Positions 55,656 to 64,000 of a DNA stretch of 64,000 nucleotides are shown here, piece after piece. How positions within the stretch are numbered: the stretch's first letter is position 1; every line of letters begins with the position of its first letter. This DNA is from Verrucomicrobiaceae bacterium. Its GTDB lineage: Bacteria > Verrucomicrobiota > Verrucomicrobiia > Verrucomicrobiales > Akkermansiaceae. Under the pieces are notes generated by a model. It was not told the origin of the DNA. It ran no database searches and was given only the letters and a program-made list of their open reading frames with translations. A program made the position numbers and the translations under genes. Location: positions 310,001 through 374,000 of the forward strand of contig JAIXQH010000044.1 of the NCBI GenBank assembly GCA_027484055.1, written 5' to 3'.

Positions 55656-58600
55656 TCAGAGTTTCGCCTCGGCGAAGGTGAAGGTCAGCGTGCCGCTGTA
55701 GTTACCCTGGGCTTTGGCAGGTTGACTCTCGGGGCCATACGACTCGGCGGCACCGAACTTCGCACCCACGGCTGGGATCGCCTGCAGAAACGAAAAGTCA
55801 CCAGCCGGAAAGGCCGTGCTGGTGAACCCGTAACTGATGCGCGGCGTGCCGACCCGAAGATAGACCTCGGGGGAAGCACTGGCGACTGCCAGACGTCCGG
55901 CCGGGGTTTCGAGATTGGCCCAACGCAGGCCGGAGAAGTAACCTTGGAACTCGGGATAAGCCCACGCTTCGCCGGGCTGGATGTCGTTATAGGCGGTTTC
56001 ATGAACATCGAGGCGGGTACCCCGCATACGGTTTTGCCAGACCCTGTGCGGCCCCTCGCCGAGCCAACGCAGGGATTTCATCTGATCCTCGGGATGATCG
56101 AAAGTGATGCCATGGTAGAGAAAATCGCCGTTTAGGGTGTAGTCATAATCTAGGCGCAGCGAGCCATCGCCCGCTAAAGACCAACGGAAGTGATTCAGCC
56201 CGGCCCCGCCTCGACTTTCCAACCAGACGATCGATTTGCCGGTCTCTGGGTCTTTTCCGCTGCCCGTGGTCAATGTCGCTGGAGCGGTTGTTTCAGCCGG
56301 AAAATCCGCCGCCGCATAACCGAGGCGCACGGCTTTCACCGCGATCGGTTCGCCGTCCTTCGAGATTCGCAAGGCGGCCACCTGTTGCGGGGCGAACTGG
56401 CAGCTCTTGAGATTGTTCATGCTGGAAGTGCCCTCGCAGAGGGTTTTCCACCGCTGGCCGTCGGGCGAGATTTCGAGTTTGTAACGACGGTCGCCACCGA
56501 GTTTTTTGAAATCGATCTCCAGTTGCGCGGTGCTGGCCAGATGGGAAGCGGTAAGCCGATAGATATGCGTGGCCGCGTCCTCGGTGGCGGCGGGCAGCCA
56601 CTCGACGGCACTGGTGGACTTCGGTTTGGCAAATGACAGCCGGGGCCCATTGGACAACGCGAACGCCTGATCCCCACGTCGCACGCTTTTCAGCACGCCG
56701 CTGGTCGCGTCAAAACTCGCGGTGAGGCTCTCGGTCATCAATCGGATCTCGCCTGCGGCGGTTTCCACCTTTGGCGTGCCGGTCTTGGTGCTGTCATCTG
56801 TTTGCTGCGTAATCCCGGGCAGCGGCCAAGACCAGCTCCATAGCTCCTGCTGGTCCGGACCGAAGGCGACGAGGGTGAGCGCGTCCGCCTCGCGCCAGTT
56901 GGCAGGCAACGGAATTGAGAGCTCGCCACGGCCATGCGGCGGAATGGCGGGAGACGGGGCTTTGCCTTCTGCAAGGGTCTGCGGGGGAGTTTTTACCGCC
57001 GACGGATCGGGGTAACGCACCAATTTCCAATGAAAACGGCATTGCTCAAGCGAGGTGAAATCGTAGTGATTTGAAACTGCCAGCCTTCCGGTGAATTTTC
57101 CATCGATCACTGGCTTCGCGATTTGCACGGGTGAAAAAACATCACGGACCGTGTAATAGCTGCCTTCCTTTTCATGGTGTGGGCCGACGATGCCATCCGG
57201 CGCATTTACGCCGAACACGTCGATCCGTCCATTTTGGTCATCGCGGCGCACACCTTCATCGGCGAACACCCAGATGAAACCACCGGCACCGAGCGGAGAT
57301 TCGGAAATGGCTTTCCAATAGTCCGCCAAGCCCGCACCCGCGCCGCCGTCATAGAGGCCGTGCATGAACTCGGTGGGCATGACCAGATTGGGGCCGTTGA
57401 GGCAACGGAGGAGTTTATCGTAGGTCGGATAGTGTTTGGTATCGACGCCGTTGAACGGGTCCCACGGGTGAAGCACGCGGCGATGCTGGGGATCGTAGAG
57501 GGAGAAGTCGCCATCGAGATCGCGGTTCCAGCCGCCTTCGTTGCCGTTGTCCCAAAAAAGAATGGAGGGGTGATTCACGTCGCGCTCAATCATTTCTCTC
57601 ACAAGCTTACGACCGATCTCAGTGTCATACGCGTGCTGCCAGCCGGCGAGTTCATCAAGCACGTAGAGTCCGAGTTCGTCACAGGCATCCAGAAACACGG
57701 CATCCGGTGGATAATGCGACATGCGCACCGCATTCATATTCATCGACTTGATCAATCGCACATCCTCGTAGCTGTCTTCGGCATCCAGCGCTCGCCCGGT
57801 TTCAGGACGGAAGCTGTGGCGGTTCACCCCCTTGAGCATGATGCGCTGGCCGTTGAGAAACAGACCCTCGCCATCGCGTACCTCGAAGGTGCGGAAGCCG
57901 AACCGCTTCGTGACAGTGTGCAGCACCCGCTCTCTGGATTTCCGCGAAATGCGGACCGAATAGAGGTGGGGCGTCTCGGCAGTCCATAACAATGGATTCT
58001 TGAATCGCGTGGAAATCCGCAAACGTCCGGTTCCGCCGCCGCGGACTTTTTGAGTGAACGGCTCGCCGGCGGGTTGGCCCTTGGCATCGAGAATCTGCGC
58101 TTCAATGGTCTCGGGGATTAACGCCGGGCCGTCCAGCATTCTACCGCCTCGAAAACCCAGAGTGAGATCGGCGGTGAAATTTCCGTCGGCTTGCGCGTCG
58201 ATCGCGACGTGCTCGATTGCACGACCGGGGAGCGCCTCCAGCCAGACTGGCCGGAAAATCCCGCCGAAGACCCAGTAGTCACCGCAGTGTTCGGCCTTGT
58301 GTGCTTCAGCATTGGAACTGACTTTCGCCACCGCGACTTCTAATAGATTTTCCACGCCTTTCTCCTTATTCAAGAAGTTGGTGATCTCGTATTTGAACTG
58401 GTAAAACGCACCGATATGAGTGGCTCCAGCGAGCTGACCGTTCACTTTCACGGTGGCGTCGGTCATCACGCCGTTGAACACCAAGTTGATCCGGCGACCC
58501 TCCCAGTTTTCCGGAACGGTGAATTTACGGCTATAAAATCCCGTTTCCTGAGGCTGGGAGCTTCCATTTCCATAGGTAAAGTTTCCGAAACCAAGAAGCT

Positions 58601-58793
58601 CCCAGTTCGAGGGCACGGGAATGGTGGCGACCTCACCGGAACGCCTGCCGCCCTCGATTTTGAAATCCCATGGTATCGCATCTTTGGGTCCTTGGCCTGA
58701 TAGATATTGGATCTCGGTTCTCACGTCTTCGGCCAACAAACGCATTGGCAGCAAGATCGCGGCACCGATCAGTAGGATTCTAAAGGTTTTCAT
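55656..58793 (-). CDS. Secreted GH2 beta-galactosidase (LacZ type)
   Basis: From the ATG at 58791-58793, which directly begins a signal peptide (MKTFRILLIGAAILLPMRL), the protein has 1045 residues. Domains: sugar-binding (about 30-190, ending GGIFRPVWLEAL), Ig-like, TIM barrel with NRHSFRPETG and NMNAVRMSHYPP, then acid/base E419 in WDNGNEGGWN and nucleophile E475 in VMPTEFMHGL. A beta region with a discoidin-like stretch (about 780-850) and a C-terminal domain like the beta-galactosidase small chain (LRWLGEGPHRVWQNR) follow. This layout matches LacZ-type beta-galactosidases. It could trim galactan side chains. The longer frame (to 58892) runs into the thioredoxin-like remnant and was not used. 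Confidence 0.87.
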   Translation of the reverse strand: MKTFRILLIGAAILLPMRLLAEDVRTEIQYLSGQGPKDAIPWDFKIEGGRRSGEVATIPVPSNWELLGFGNFTYGNGSSQPQETGFYSRKFTVPENWEGRRINLVFNGVMTDATVKVNGQLAGATHIGAFYQFKYEITNFLNKEKGVENLLEVAVAKVSSNAEAHKAEHCGDYWVFGGIFRPVWLEALPGRAIEHVAIDAQADGNFTADLTLGFRGGRMLDGPALIPETIEAQILDAKGQPAGEPFTQKVRGGGTGRLRISTRFKNPLLWTAETPHLYSVRISRKSRERVLHTVTKRFGFRTFEVRDGEGLFLNGQRIMLKGVNRHSFRPETGRALDAEDSYEDVRLIKSMNMNAVRMSHYPPDAVFLDACDELGLYVLDELAGWQHAYDTEIGRKLVREMIERDVNHPSILFWDNGNEGGWNRDLDGDFSLYDPQHRRVLHPWDPFNGVDTKHYPTYDKLLRCLNGPNLVMPTEFMHGLYDGGAGAGLADYWKAISESPLGAGGFIWVFADEGVRRDDQNGRIDVFGVNAPDGIVGPHHEKEGSYYTVRDVFSPVQIAKPVIDGKFTGRLAVSNHYDFTSLEQCRFHWKLVRYPDPSAVKTPPQTLAEGKAPSPAIPPHGRGELSIPLPANWREADALTLVAFGPDQQELWSWSWPLPGITQQTDDSTKTGTPKVETAAGEIRLMTESLTASFDATSGVLKSVRRGDQAFALSNGPRLSFAKPKSTSAVEWLPAATEDAATHIYRLTASHLASTAQLEIDFKKLGGDRRYKLEISPDGQRWKTLCEGTSSMNNLKSCQFAPQQVAALRISKDGEPIAVKAVRLGYAAADFPAETTAPATLTTGSGKDPETGKSIVWLESRGGAGLNHFRWSLAGDGSLRLDYDYTLNGDFLYHGITFDHPEDQMKSLRWLGEGPHRVWQNRMRGTRLDVHETAYNDIQPGEAWAYPEFQGYFSGLRWANLETPAGRLAVASASPEVYLRVGTPRISYGFTSTAFPAGDFSFLQAIPAVGAKFGAAESYGPESQPAKAQGNYSGTLTFTFAEAKL

Positions 58794-58872
58794 GCCGTTA
58801 AATGATAGAGATATCGCATTCTCAAACTGCGTAAACGTTGTTTCGATCCCGATTTGTAGTGGAAGTGCAAGA

Positions 58873-59124
58873 TCATGAATGAAGTATTTCACTACTTAAG
58901 CACTTAAAGGTGCATACGGAATTGGTGTTGCCGACGAAAGCCCGCATCGACTTGCCGCTTTGCTTCGCCTCCTGCTTGGCAATCTCGAAGGGTTCTATCC
59001 ATTTCAGTTCGGCGACGGGCTTGCTAACTTTTCCTCCTGCAGGTGGTGCGTCCGCGGCATGAACTGGGGTAATCGTTTTCAGTGCCGCTAGGAACAAGGC
59101 AGCGAGGATGTTGGTTTTTTTCAT
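58873..59124 (-). pseudogene. Thioredoxin-like protein, N-terminal remnant
   Basis: An 83-residue frame from the ATG at 59122-59124. A signal peptide (ending near PVHAAD) is followed by KWIEPFEIAKQEAKQSGKSM and RAFVGNTNSVCTFKCLSSEI, resembling the start of periplasmic thioredoxin-like domains (AKxxGKxxLVxFxG, then a Cys pair). The pair is spaced CxxxC, not CxxC, and the frame stops five residues later, so most of the fold is missing. The AKxxGK(P/S)M segment also occurs in the chimera at 40544-41198, which suggests a common source. It lies in the leader of the GH2 beta-galactosidase. A functional short protein cannot be ruled out. Confidence 0.5.
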
Positions 59125-59430
59125 GAGTTTATGACGACGGCCTGGATGCTCGTGGGGCGATGGAATGCCTTCTCTAGACCAAGGACATCCCTTACTCCAA
59201 CTCGCCAGCGTATTTTTCCTTTTTCATAGGTGGCTGCGTGCAAATCGTATGGTCATACGTGCATCCAGTGAATCACGGACCTGGAGATAAGGGGCAGACA
59301 AAAAACATCGGCAAGCAGGACAAAAGCCATGGGCACACTGCCGTCTCTGGGATGTAAGGCCCACCAGCGTGAAACTTGCCACCTCCAACTTGATTCCTCA
59401 GCGCCGGAGAGTTTGCGAAAAGATAACATT
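59125..59430. other. Intergenic stretch without a recognised gene
   Basis: About 306 bases between the thioredoxin-like remnant and the GxGYxYP gene. I see no frame with recognisable coding similarity. It contains the dyad listed at 59246-59259. It probably holds the promoter for the downstream minus-strand genes. Confidence 0.5.
59246..59259. promoter_or_regulatory. Operator-like dyad
   Basis: CGTATG-GT-CATACG is a perfect inverted repeat with six-base arms and a two-base centre, flanked by TGCA on both sides (59239-59242 and 59260-59263). It lies about 120 bases upstream of the thioredoxin-like remnant on the minus strand. The shape suits a dimeric repressor, but no regulator is encoded nearby. 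Confidence 0.3.
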
Positions 59431-62238
59431 TCAGGGGTAGCAGACCTTGATACTCCGAAGCCTCACGTATTTCCCATGACTGGTCGCGGGATCGATGCTC
59501 AGCGTTAGATCTTTTGTGCCAGTCCATTTAGTTGAACTCAGGTCAATGGAACCGCCCGAAATTTTGCACTCTTTGTATTCGCCTTTATCATCGGTGACCC
59601 CGATGCGAGTTCCACTGCTGTCTTGGTCTGGAATGTTGATGATCAGAACGGGTTTGCGGCTGAGGTCGAGCTGTTTCAAGGTGTAGGAAACCCGGCCATT
59701 GTTTTCGATCTTGGTGCCACTCCGGGAATCGTGGCGATCCACAGCAGTCTTCGGGGTGATCTTGAGCATTCCGCGGTCCACACTAACGGTCGCTCCGCTC
59801 GTGGCCGTCCAACCCTCCGTGGATTCGCAATCGGAAAGGCTGCTCCCTTGCGGATAGGTCGTTAAAGACAGCTCTTTTTCCCAGCCAAAACGGGAATCCT
59901 TGTAGCCGATCACCGCAGTTCCCGAGGTCATGCCGGCAGGCGGAGTCAAGGTCACCGTCTTCTTCAGATTCCCCCCTTTCGGAACCGATCCATGGACCCA
60001 CTCTGCCGGCGATGATTTCCATCCCGGCGGCAGCGTCCAGCTCACCTTGCCCGCATCTCCAGTTGTTCCCGAGGCGTTATGAAGCTCAAAGCTGACTTTG
60101 AGGGTGTCGCCGGAACCCACTGCCTTCGAGAAAGGAACAGCCGTCACGGCACCGGCTTCCTGTGCCAGAGCAATGAAGTCAGGCATCCCGACCATCACCA
60201 CATTCTCGGGTAACAACTCTTGAACCGCTTTCAGGAAAGTCGGCGCGAACCGGCTGTTGCAGGTTAAAAACTGTGGCCCTTTCTCCGGGTGCTTCGCTGC
60301 GGCAGCCTTGATAGATGCGACAATCGTTTCGGGCGTCGATTTTCCATCACTCTGCCAGACGGAAAATAGCCCCTGATCCAAGCGCACAACAGGACAGCCG
60401 TTATCCAGCCAATAGGTCTCCGAAGCTTTCGATCCATTGGGAAGGACACTCATGAGCTTGACGCCCTCGGACTTCGGAGTTTGCTGGCTGAGCGCCTCGT
60501 AAGCCGGGTTATACGACGAGTTGCAATCCCAGACATCCACGGCGGGAGAAAGCCCCAGCGCACGGATTCCACGTGAAGTTTCTTCCGAATACTTCTTTAA
60601 ATGAGCCTCCGGAAAACCTGAGAGATGAGTGTATCCTGCGGTAAAGCCCCAGAAAGAATCCTTGGGCGTGGCCGATTGGGCGTAAAACTCCACGAAGGCC
60701 GGCGAGTATCGGGCGAGCAACGGATTGAAGCCCCAAGTGGCGGGCACCTTGCCGCGGTTGGGGTCCTGCCAGAATCCATCCATCAAATTGTAGCTGAACT
60801 GAATGTAATCTGCGGATGCCCAGCTGAAGTTGACATAAACCTTGTTCTCCAGCCGGGTGACTTCCCGGTCTTGAGGCAGCGGAACCGGTTGTCCCGTTTT
60901 TTTGAGCGGCACCCATTGCCAGAATGAAAAATTCTCCGGCAATCCCCCGGAATAGCGCGCACCGTAATGGCCCATTTTCATACACGCATAGTCCTCGTCG
61001 CCCAACCAGCCGAAGACCAGCCCCGGCGACTTGAAATCACCGAGAATCTTGTCCAGATTCGGGTATCCATCTTTCACAAAGGGAGTCTTGTCCTGATAGA
61101 AATGGTAAACTTTTTTGGCGATGGTGTAGTCGAGGCCCATGAGAATCCACGAGCCTCCGGCATAAGAAGCGAAGGCATCCGGTAAGCATTGGCTGCGCTG
61201 ATTCGCCAGTGACCATTCGCAGGCGCTATCCTCGTTTTGCTCGTAGGGGGGCGAGGCTGCCAGATCCCGTTTGATGACCAGCCCCTCAAACGCATCCTTC
61301 CTAGGAGAATAAGGAGGGGCCGACGGCTCTTGACCGTTCGCATCCAGAAAGCGGATTGATTTCACCGTGACGCTCACCTCAGGAGCTGAGGGAGTGATGT
61401 GTAGCTCGGCCCTTCCAGCACGCGGCTGAAAAAGGCCAGTGTTAGCCAGATCGACCACGAAGGTTCCGGTCTTGTCCATATTTGCCAGGCCGGGGGCCAT
61501 CACGCCGCCTCGGTTCTCGAAGGTTTTGATCGTCGAACCCATGGAGACTCCCAGAGACCAAGCCCCGCCGGGGCTGAGCTCACTCACCACGATCTCAACC
61601 TTCGGCGTCACATCCAGATCCAAATAAACCACCTTGCCGGCATGGCCACCCTTCCTCCCGGAGGTCACGCTCAAGCCATTCTCTTTCGAGTTTCTCATCT
61701 TCACGAACATCTCGCTCCAACCGCCCATGCCGGTGTCCTTATACCAAAACTCCGAACCACTCAGCATGGACGACTTGGATTGAAGCATCCCGTCGGTGAC
61801 GGGAAGCAAATCCTCCTGCGCGGCATAGTTGGCGGCAATCCAGTAGTTGTGATACAGGTTCACCATTTTATTGGCTTTCGCGTCCCAATGAGTCGCAGGA
61901 TATTTGATAAGACCCTTGATCAAGGGCGTAACTCCGTCCTCCCGCTTCATCGCGGCGAACGTCGCAATCGCATCCGGCAAGGACTTGAGCCGGGTGAACT
62001 TGAAACCTTTCTCCTTCGCCAGATAGTCCGCGTAGACATTGTTGGTGGAACCTTTGGCCAAGAACAGACGCGGAGCATCCCGGTTCACGATCCCCTGAAG
62101 AGCGCCGACTAAATAAAGCTCCTCCACATTCCCGAGCCCGGCGGTGTCCAATAGATAGGCCGGGGTTGCCAAGATGGTCTGCGGGCTCGTCAGCATCACC
62201 GCCATGGCGGCGAGAATCGTAAATCGTTTTTTTGTCAT
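59431..62238 (-). CDS. GxGYxYP-family putative glycoside hydrolase (copy 3)
   Basis: From the ATG at 62236-62238 the protein has 935 residues with a signal peptide; the GTG nine codons earlier would only place extra residues before it. The N-terminal domain (AYLLDTAGLGNVEELYLVG, LQGIVNRDAPRLFLA) and the signature position DSFWGFTAGYTHLSGF (about residue 532) are nearly the same as in copy 1 at 30838-33699. NEW3-like (VGSGDTLKVSFELHNASG) and C-terminal beta domains are also shared. Copies 1 and 3 are clearly recent duplicates relative to copy 2. It is the first gene of the minus-strand series and is transcribed away from the GH2-like gene at 62685. Confidence 0.78.
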   Translation of the reverse strand: MTKKRFTILAAMAVMLTSPQTILATPAYLLDTAGLGNVEELYLVGALQGIVNRDAPRLFLAKGSTNNVYADYLAKEKGFKFTRLKSLPDAIATFAAMKREDGVTPLIKGLIKYPATHWDAKANKMVNLYHNYWIAANYAAQEDLLPVTDGMLQSKSSMLSGSEFWYKDTGMGGWSEMFVKMRNSKENGLSVTSGRKGGHAGKVVYLDLDVTPKVEIVVSELSPGGAWSLGVSMGSTIKTFENRGGVMAPGLANMDKTGTFVVDLANTGLFQPRAGRAELHITPSAPEVSVTVKSIRFLDANGQEPSAPPYSPRKDAFEGLVIKRDLAASPPYEQNEDSACEWSLANQRSQCLPDAFASYAGGSWILMGLDYTIAKKVYHFYQDKTPFVKDGYPNLDKILGDFKSPGLVFGWLGDEDYACMKMGHYGARYSGGLPENFSFWQWVPLKKTGQPVPLPQDREVTRLENKVYVNFSWASADYIQFSYNLMDGFWQDPNRGKVPATWGFNPLLARYSPAFVEFYAQSATPKDSFWGFTAGYTHLSGFPEAHLKKYSEETSRGIRALGLSPAVDVWDCNSSYNPAYEALSQQTPKSEGVKLMSVLPNGSKASETYWLDNGCPVVRLDQGLFSVWQSDGKSTPETIVASIKAAAAKHPEKGPQFLTCNSRFAPTFLKAVQELLPENVVMVGMPDFIALAQEAGAVTAVPFSKAVGSGDTLKVSFELHNASGTTGDAGKVSWTLPPGWKSSPAEWVHGSVPKGGNLKKTVTLTPPAGMTSGTAVIGYKDSRFGWEKELSLTTYPQGSSLSDCESTEGWTATSGATVSVDRGMLKITPKTAVDRHDSRSGTKIENNGRVSYTLKQLDLSRKPVLIINIPDQDSSGTRIGVTDDKGEYKECKISGGSIDLSSTKWTGTKDLTLSIDPATSHGKYVRLRSIKVCYP

Positions 62239-62684
62239 TTTTTCGAAAGTGACATCGACGATCACTTTTTCGGGAAAAGCTGTCGATGGGCTACAGGTAG
62301 TGGATCAGGCGACGGAGGGTTTGAGAATCGAGCTGCGTGCATTTCTCACACGGAATCGTGCATCTTACGTCCCGACCGACCATGAAAGGCAGGAATGCAC
62401 GCCAATACATGCAAAATGCACAAATGCCTGTTTTCAAAATATGCACAGTCAGGGAGTATGTCGTGGTGTGTGATATCAGTGCAAAATGGACCTTCGGCAA
62501 CCCTGAGCGAGCTAACGGTCGCACTGAACCTCGTGCGCTGTCGTTGAGAGACGACGGTCCAGGTCGATGGTCGTAAGATCGGGATCCAGATCCGCCGGTC
62601 CGCGCCGCGCCTCCACGATTTAGGGCAGTTGCCCCGAAATCATTGTTTTACCTTCTTCCATTGAACCCAACCGCTGCTAACCCA
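62239..62684. promoter_or_regulatory. Divergent intergenic region with repeated TGCA motifs
   Basis: About 446 bases between two divergently transcribed secreted-enzyme genes, so promoters in both directions are expected here. TGCA occurs six times between 62338 and 62445, and CGTGCAT is repeated directly at 62336-62342 and 62357-62363, 21 bases apart, close to two helical turns. The core CGTGCAT also follows the dyad near 59258. A transcription factor site is possible but unproven. I see no gene in this stretch. Confidence 0.35.
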
Positions 62685-64000
62685 ATGAAGTTTACCGACT
62701 CTGTGTCTGCCTTTTTGTGCCAAATACCGTCCTCTCTTCACAAGGGGCTCGTCGGGTTGCTCGGCGTGTTAGGTTTCGCCCAGTCCTTCGGCGCAGAACC
62801 GATTGCGCAAGCGTTTGAAGTTCGCTACTTCACGCAAAATCCGGCGGCCATCGGCGAAACGGATTTCAAAGGAAAAACCGAATTCCTCACCACCGATCAA
62901 CGCGTCGATTTCCTCAAAGCCTACGCCGACTATGGCCGGATTTTTTGGGGCGATCCGAAACTGGACAAAGAAGTATTTCCTCTGTCCGAAGCCCGCGTGC
63001 TCACCCAGAAGATCAAACCGCAGCCCAAGCCGCAGGTTCGCGTCCGGATGCTGCAGGATGATTGGGCTTGGACGGGCCTTGCGCTGTCGACCGGGGCGAA
63101 GACTAAAACCATGCAACAGCCTTGGCTGAAAGCACCGGGTTTGAGCATCGCCGACGGCCGCCTGAACTTTACCGAGGCTGCCCAAACCTCCTATAACATT
63201 GAACCCAGCCTAAACTGGCGCGGACGTCTCCAACTCCAGTTGGATGTGAGCAAGACGCAGGCGGAGAGCACCTTCGCCTTGGGCCAGGCCGTCGTGGTCG
63301 GCTTCGACGCCCGGCAAAAGTTCTTTTATATTACCGATCAGAAGCGGGTTTTCCCGGATGTTAATATAGTTGCGGGCGCGGTGGCCCTGGCGCTGGAAGT
63401 GGATTTCACCACGCAGCGTTTCAACGTGAAGATAAATGATAAACTCGTGGCCGACTACGTGCCGTTTTCCGACCCCAAGGCAGTCGCCGCCGCGCAGCTG
63501 GAAATTCGCGGAGCCGCCCGGCTCTCCATCGGCTCACTCTACGGAGCGGTTTATGTTAAACAAAACGTCGCGGAGTATCCTTATACCATTCACAGCTTCA
63601 TCGACGCCGATTTTAAACCCGCCGTATCCACCGACGGTTGGGTGAATGCTGGCTATAATGATGCCGCTTGGGCGCGGTCCGCGCTCCCCATTGTGCATGG
63701 CGGCGAACGCTACCAGGGCGAAGCGCTGTTGCTGCGCAAAACCTTTGTCATCGAAAACCCCGAGGCCTGGTCGCAGGCGCTGCTGAATCTGGAAACCGTC
63801 GTGCCGTCCGGCACGCTTTATATCAACGGAAAACCGTTCGAGGTGATCCATGATGTGAAGCCGAAGCAGATTGATATTCGCCGCGCCCTGCGCCGTGGCA
63901 CCAATACCATCGCCCTGCAGGTTGACAGCTACTTGGTTAAAGAGGAACAGGTCATGAAACACACCTCCACGGACCGGAACACCGGCTGGTTTGCGGGCCG
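62685..64000 (+). CDS. GH2-like secreted glycosidase, N-terminal part, cut by the window edge
   Basis: An open frame starts with ATG at 62685-62687 and runs to the right edge (438 codons), so the gene continues beyond the window. A signal peptide (ending near SFGAEP) precedes an unusual N-terminal region of about 270 residues with FLTTDQRVDFLKAYADYGR and a concanavalin-like or jelly-roll part (FNVKINDKLVADY). Residues about 310-435 look like the GH2 sugar-binding domain (TDGWVNAGYNDAAWARS, LLLRKTFVIENP, TLYINGKPFEV, IRRALRRGTNTIALQVDS). The catalytic barrel would lie outside. It is transcribed opposite to the rest of the locus. Confidence 0.75.
   Translation, partial: MKFTDSVSAFLCQIPSSLHKGLVGLLGVLGFAQSFGAEPIAQAFEVRYFTQNPAAIGETDFKGKTEFLTTDQRVDFLKAYADYGRIFWGDPKLDKEVFPLSEARVLTQKIKPQPKPQVRVRMLQDDWAWTGLALSTGAKTKTMQQPWLKAPGLSIADGRLNFTEAAQTSYNIEPSLNWRGRLQLQLDVSKTQAESTFALGQAVVVGFDARQKFFYITDQKRVFPDVNIVAGAVALALEVDFTTQRFNVKINDKLVADYVPFSDPKAVAAAQLEIRGAARLSIGSLYGAVYVKQNVAEYPYTIHSFIDADFKPAVSTDGWVNAGYNDAAWARSALPIVHGGERYQGEALLLRKTFVIENPEAWSQALLNLETVVPSGTLYINGKPFEVIHDVKPKQIDIRRALRRGTNTIALQVDSYLVKEEQVMKHTSTDRNTGWFAG

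Noticed and set aside
37287..59260. GTCATACG(C/T) upstream of three broken genes (37287, 42940 on the minus strand, 59252) as a shared operator
   Set aside because: The same word also occurs inside the GH2 coding region at 57624-57632, and an eight-base word is expected about twice by chance in 64 kb on both strands.
59273..59527. An 84-codon minus-strand frame across the end of the third GxGYxYP gene
   Set aside because: It overlaps the end of a real gene in another frame and shows no recognisable similarity.

Overview
The window looks like part of a Verrucomicrobiota genome, most likely Opitutaceae or a relative. I infer this from the gene content (many secreted GH106 and GH78 enzymes, GxGYxYP proteins, an IS4-group element), not from a marker gene. 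It is one long carbohydrate-degradation locus. Nearly every gene lies on the minus strand, spacers are short, and most products start with a signal peptide. The only plus-strand genes are an IS4-type transposase and a partial GH2-like gene at the right edge. No rRNA, tRNA, CRISPR array, transporter or transcription regulator was seen.

Layout by position. 1-2.7 kb: the start of a sugar-binding-type protein that runs off the left edge, a cytosolic TIM-barrel isomerase-like enzyme, a decayed nqrF fragment, and a secreted alpha/beta esterase. 2.7-11.7 kb: a GH2-type enzyme, an unassigned TIM-barrel glycosidase and the first GH106 rhamnosidase. 11.8-17.5 kb: a block of deacylating enzymes (a two-domain esterase, a sialate-O-acetylesterase type, a CE12 rhamnogalacturonan acetylesterase, a CE4-type deacetylase). 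17.5-27.7 kb: GH78, GH106, GH78 and a GH106 stub. 27.7-36.3 kb: an (alpha/alpha)6 glycosidase-like protein, a GxGYxYP protein and a gingipain-like protein. 36.3-43 kb: a region with a collapsed GH106, a GH78, a frameshifted chimera, a GH28 stub and the IS element. 43-62.3 kb: SGNH esterase, GH27 alpha-galactosidase, GxGYxYP, two GH106, a LacZ-type GH2, a thioredoxin-like stub and a third GxGYxYP. 62.7-64 kb: a divergent partial GH2-like gene.

How it may work (inference): seven intact alpha-L-rhamnosidases (three GH78, four GH106), a CE12 esterase, other acetylesterases, GH2 and GH27 galactosidase-type enzymes and the remains of a GH28 polygalacturonase fit stepwise stripping of a rhamnose-rich, acetylated, galactose-decorated polymer such as rhamnogalacturonan I. 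No polysaccharide lyase or intact polygalacturonase lies in the window, so backbone cutting would have to be encoded elsewhere. The locus is also littered with broken genes: three GH106 remnants, a GH28 head, a thioredoxin-like head and an nqrF tail. This points to continuing gene duplication and loss.
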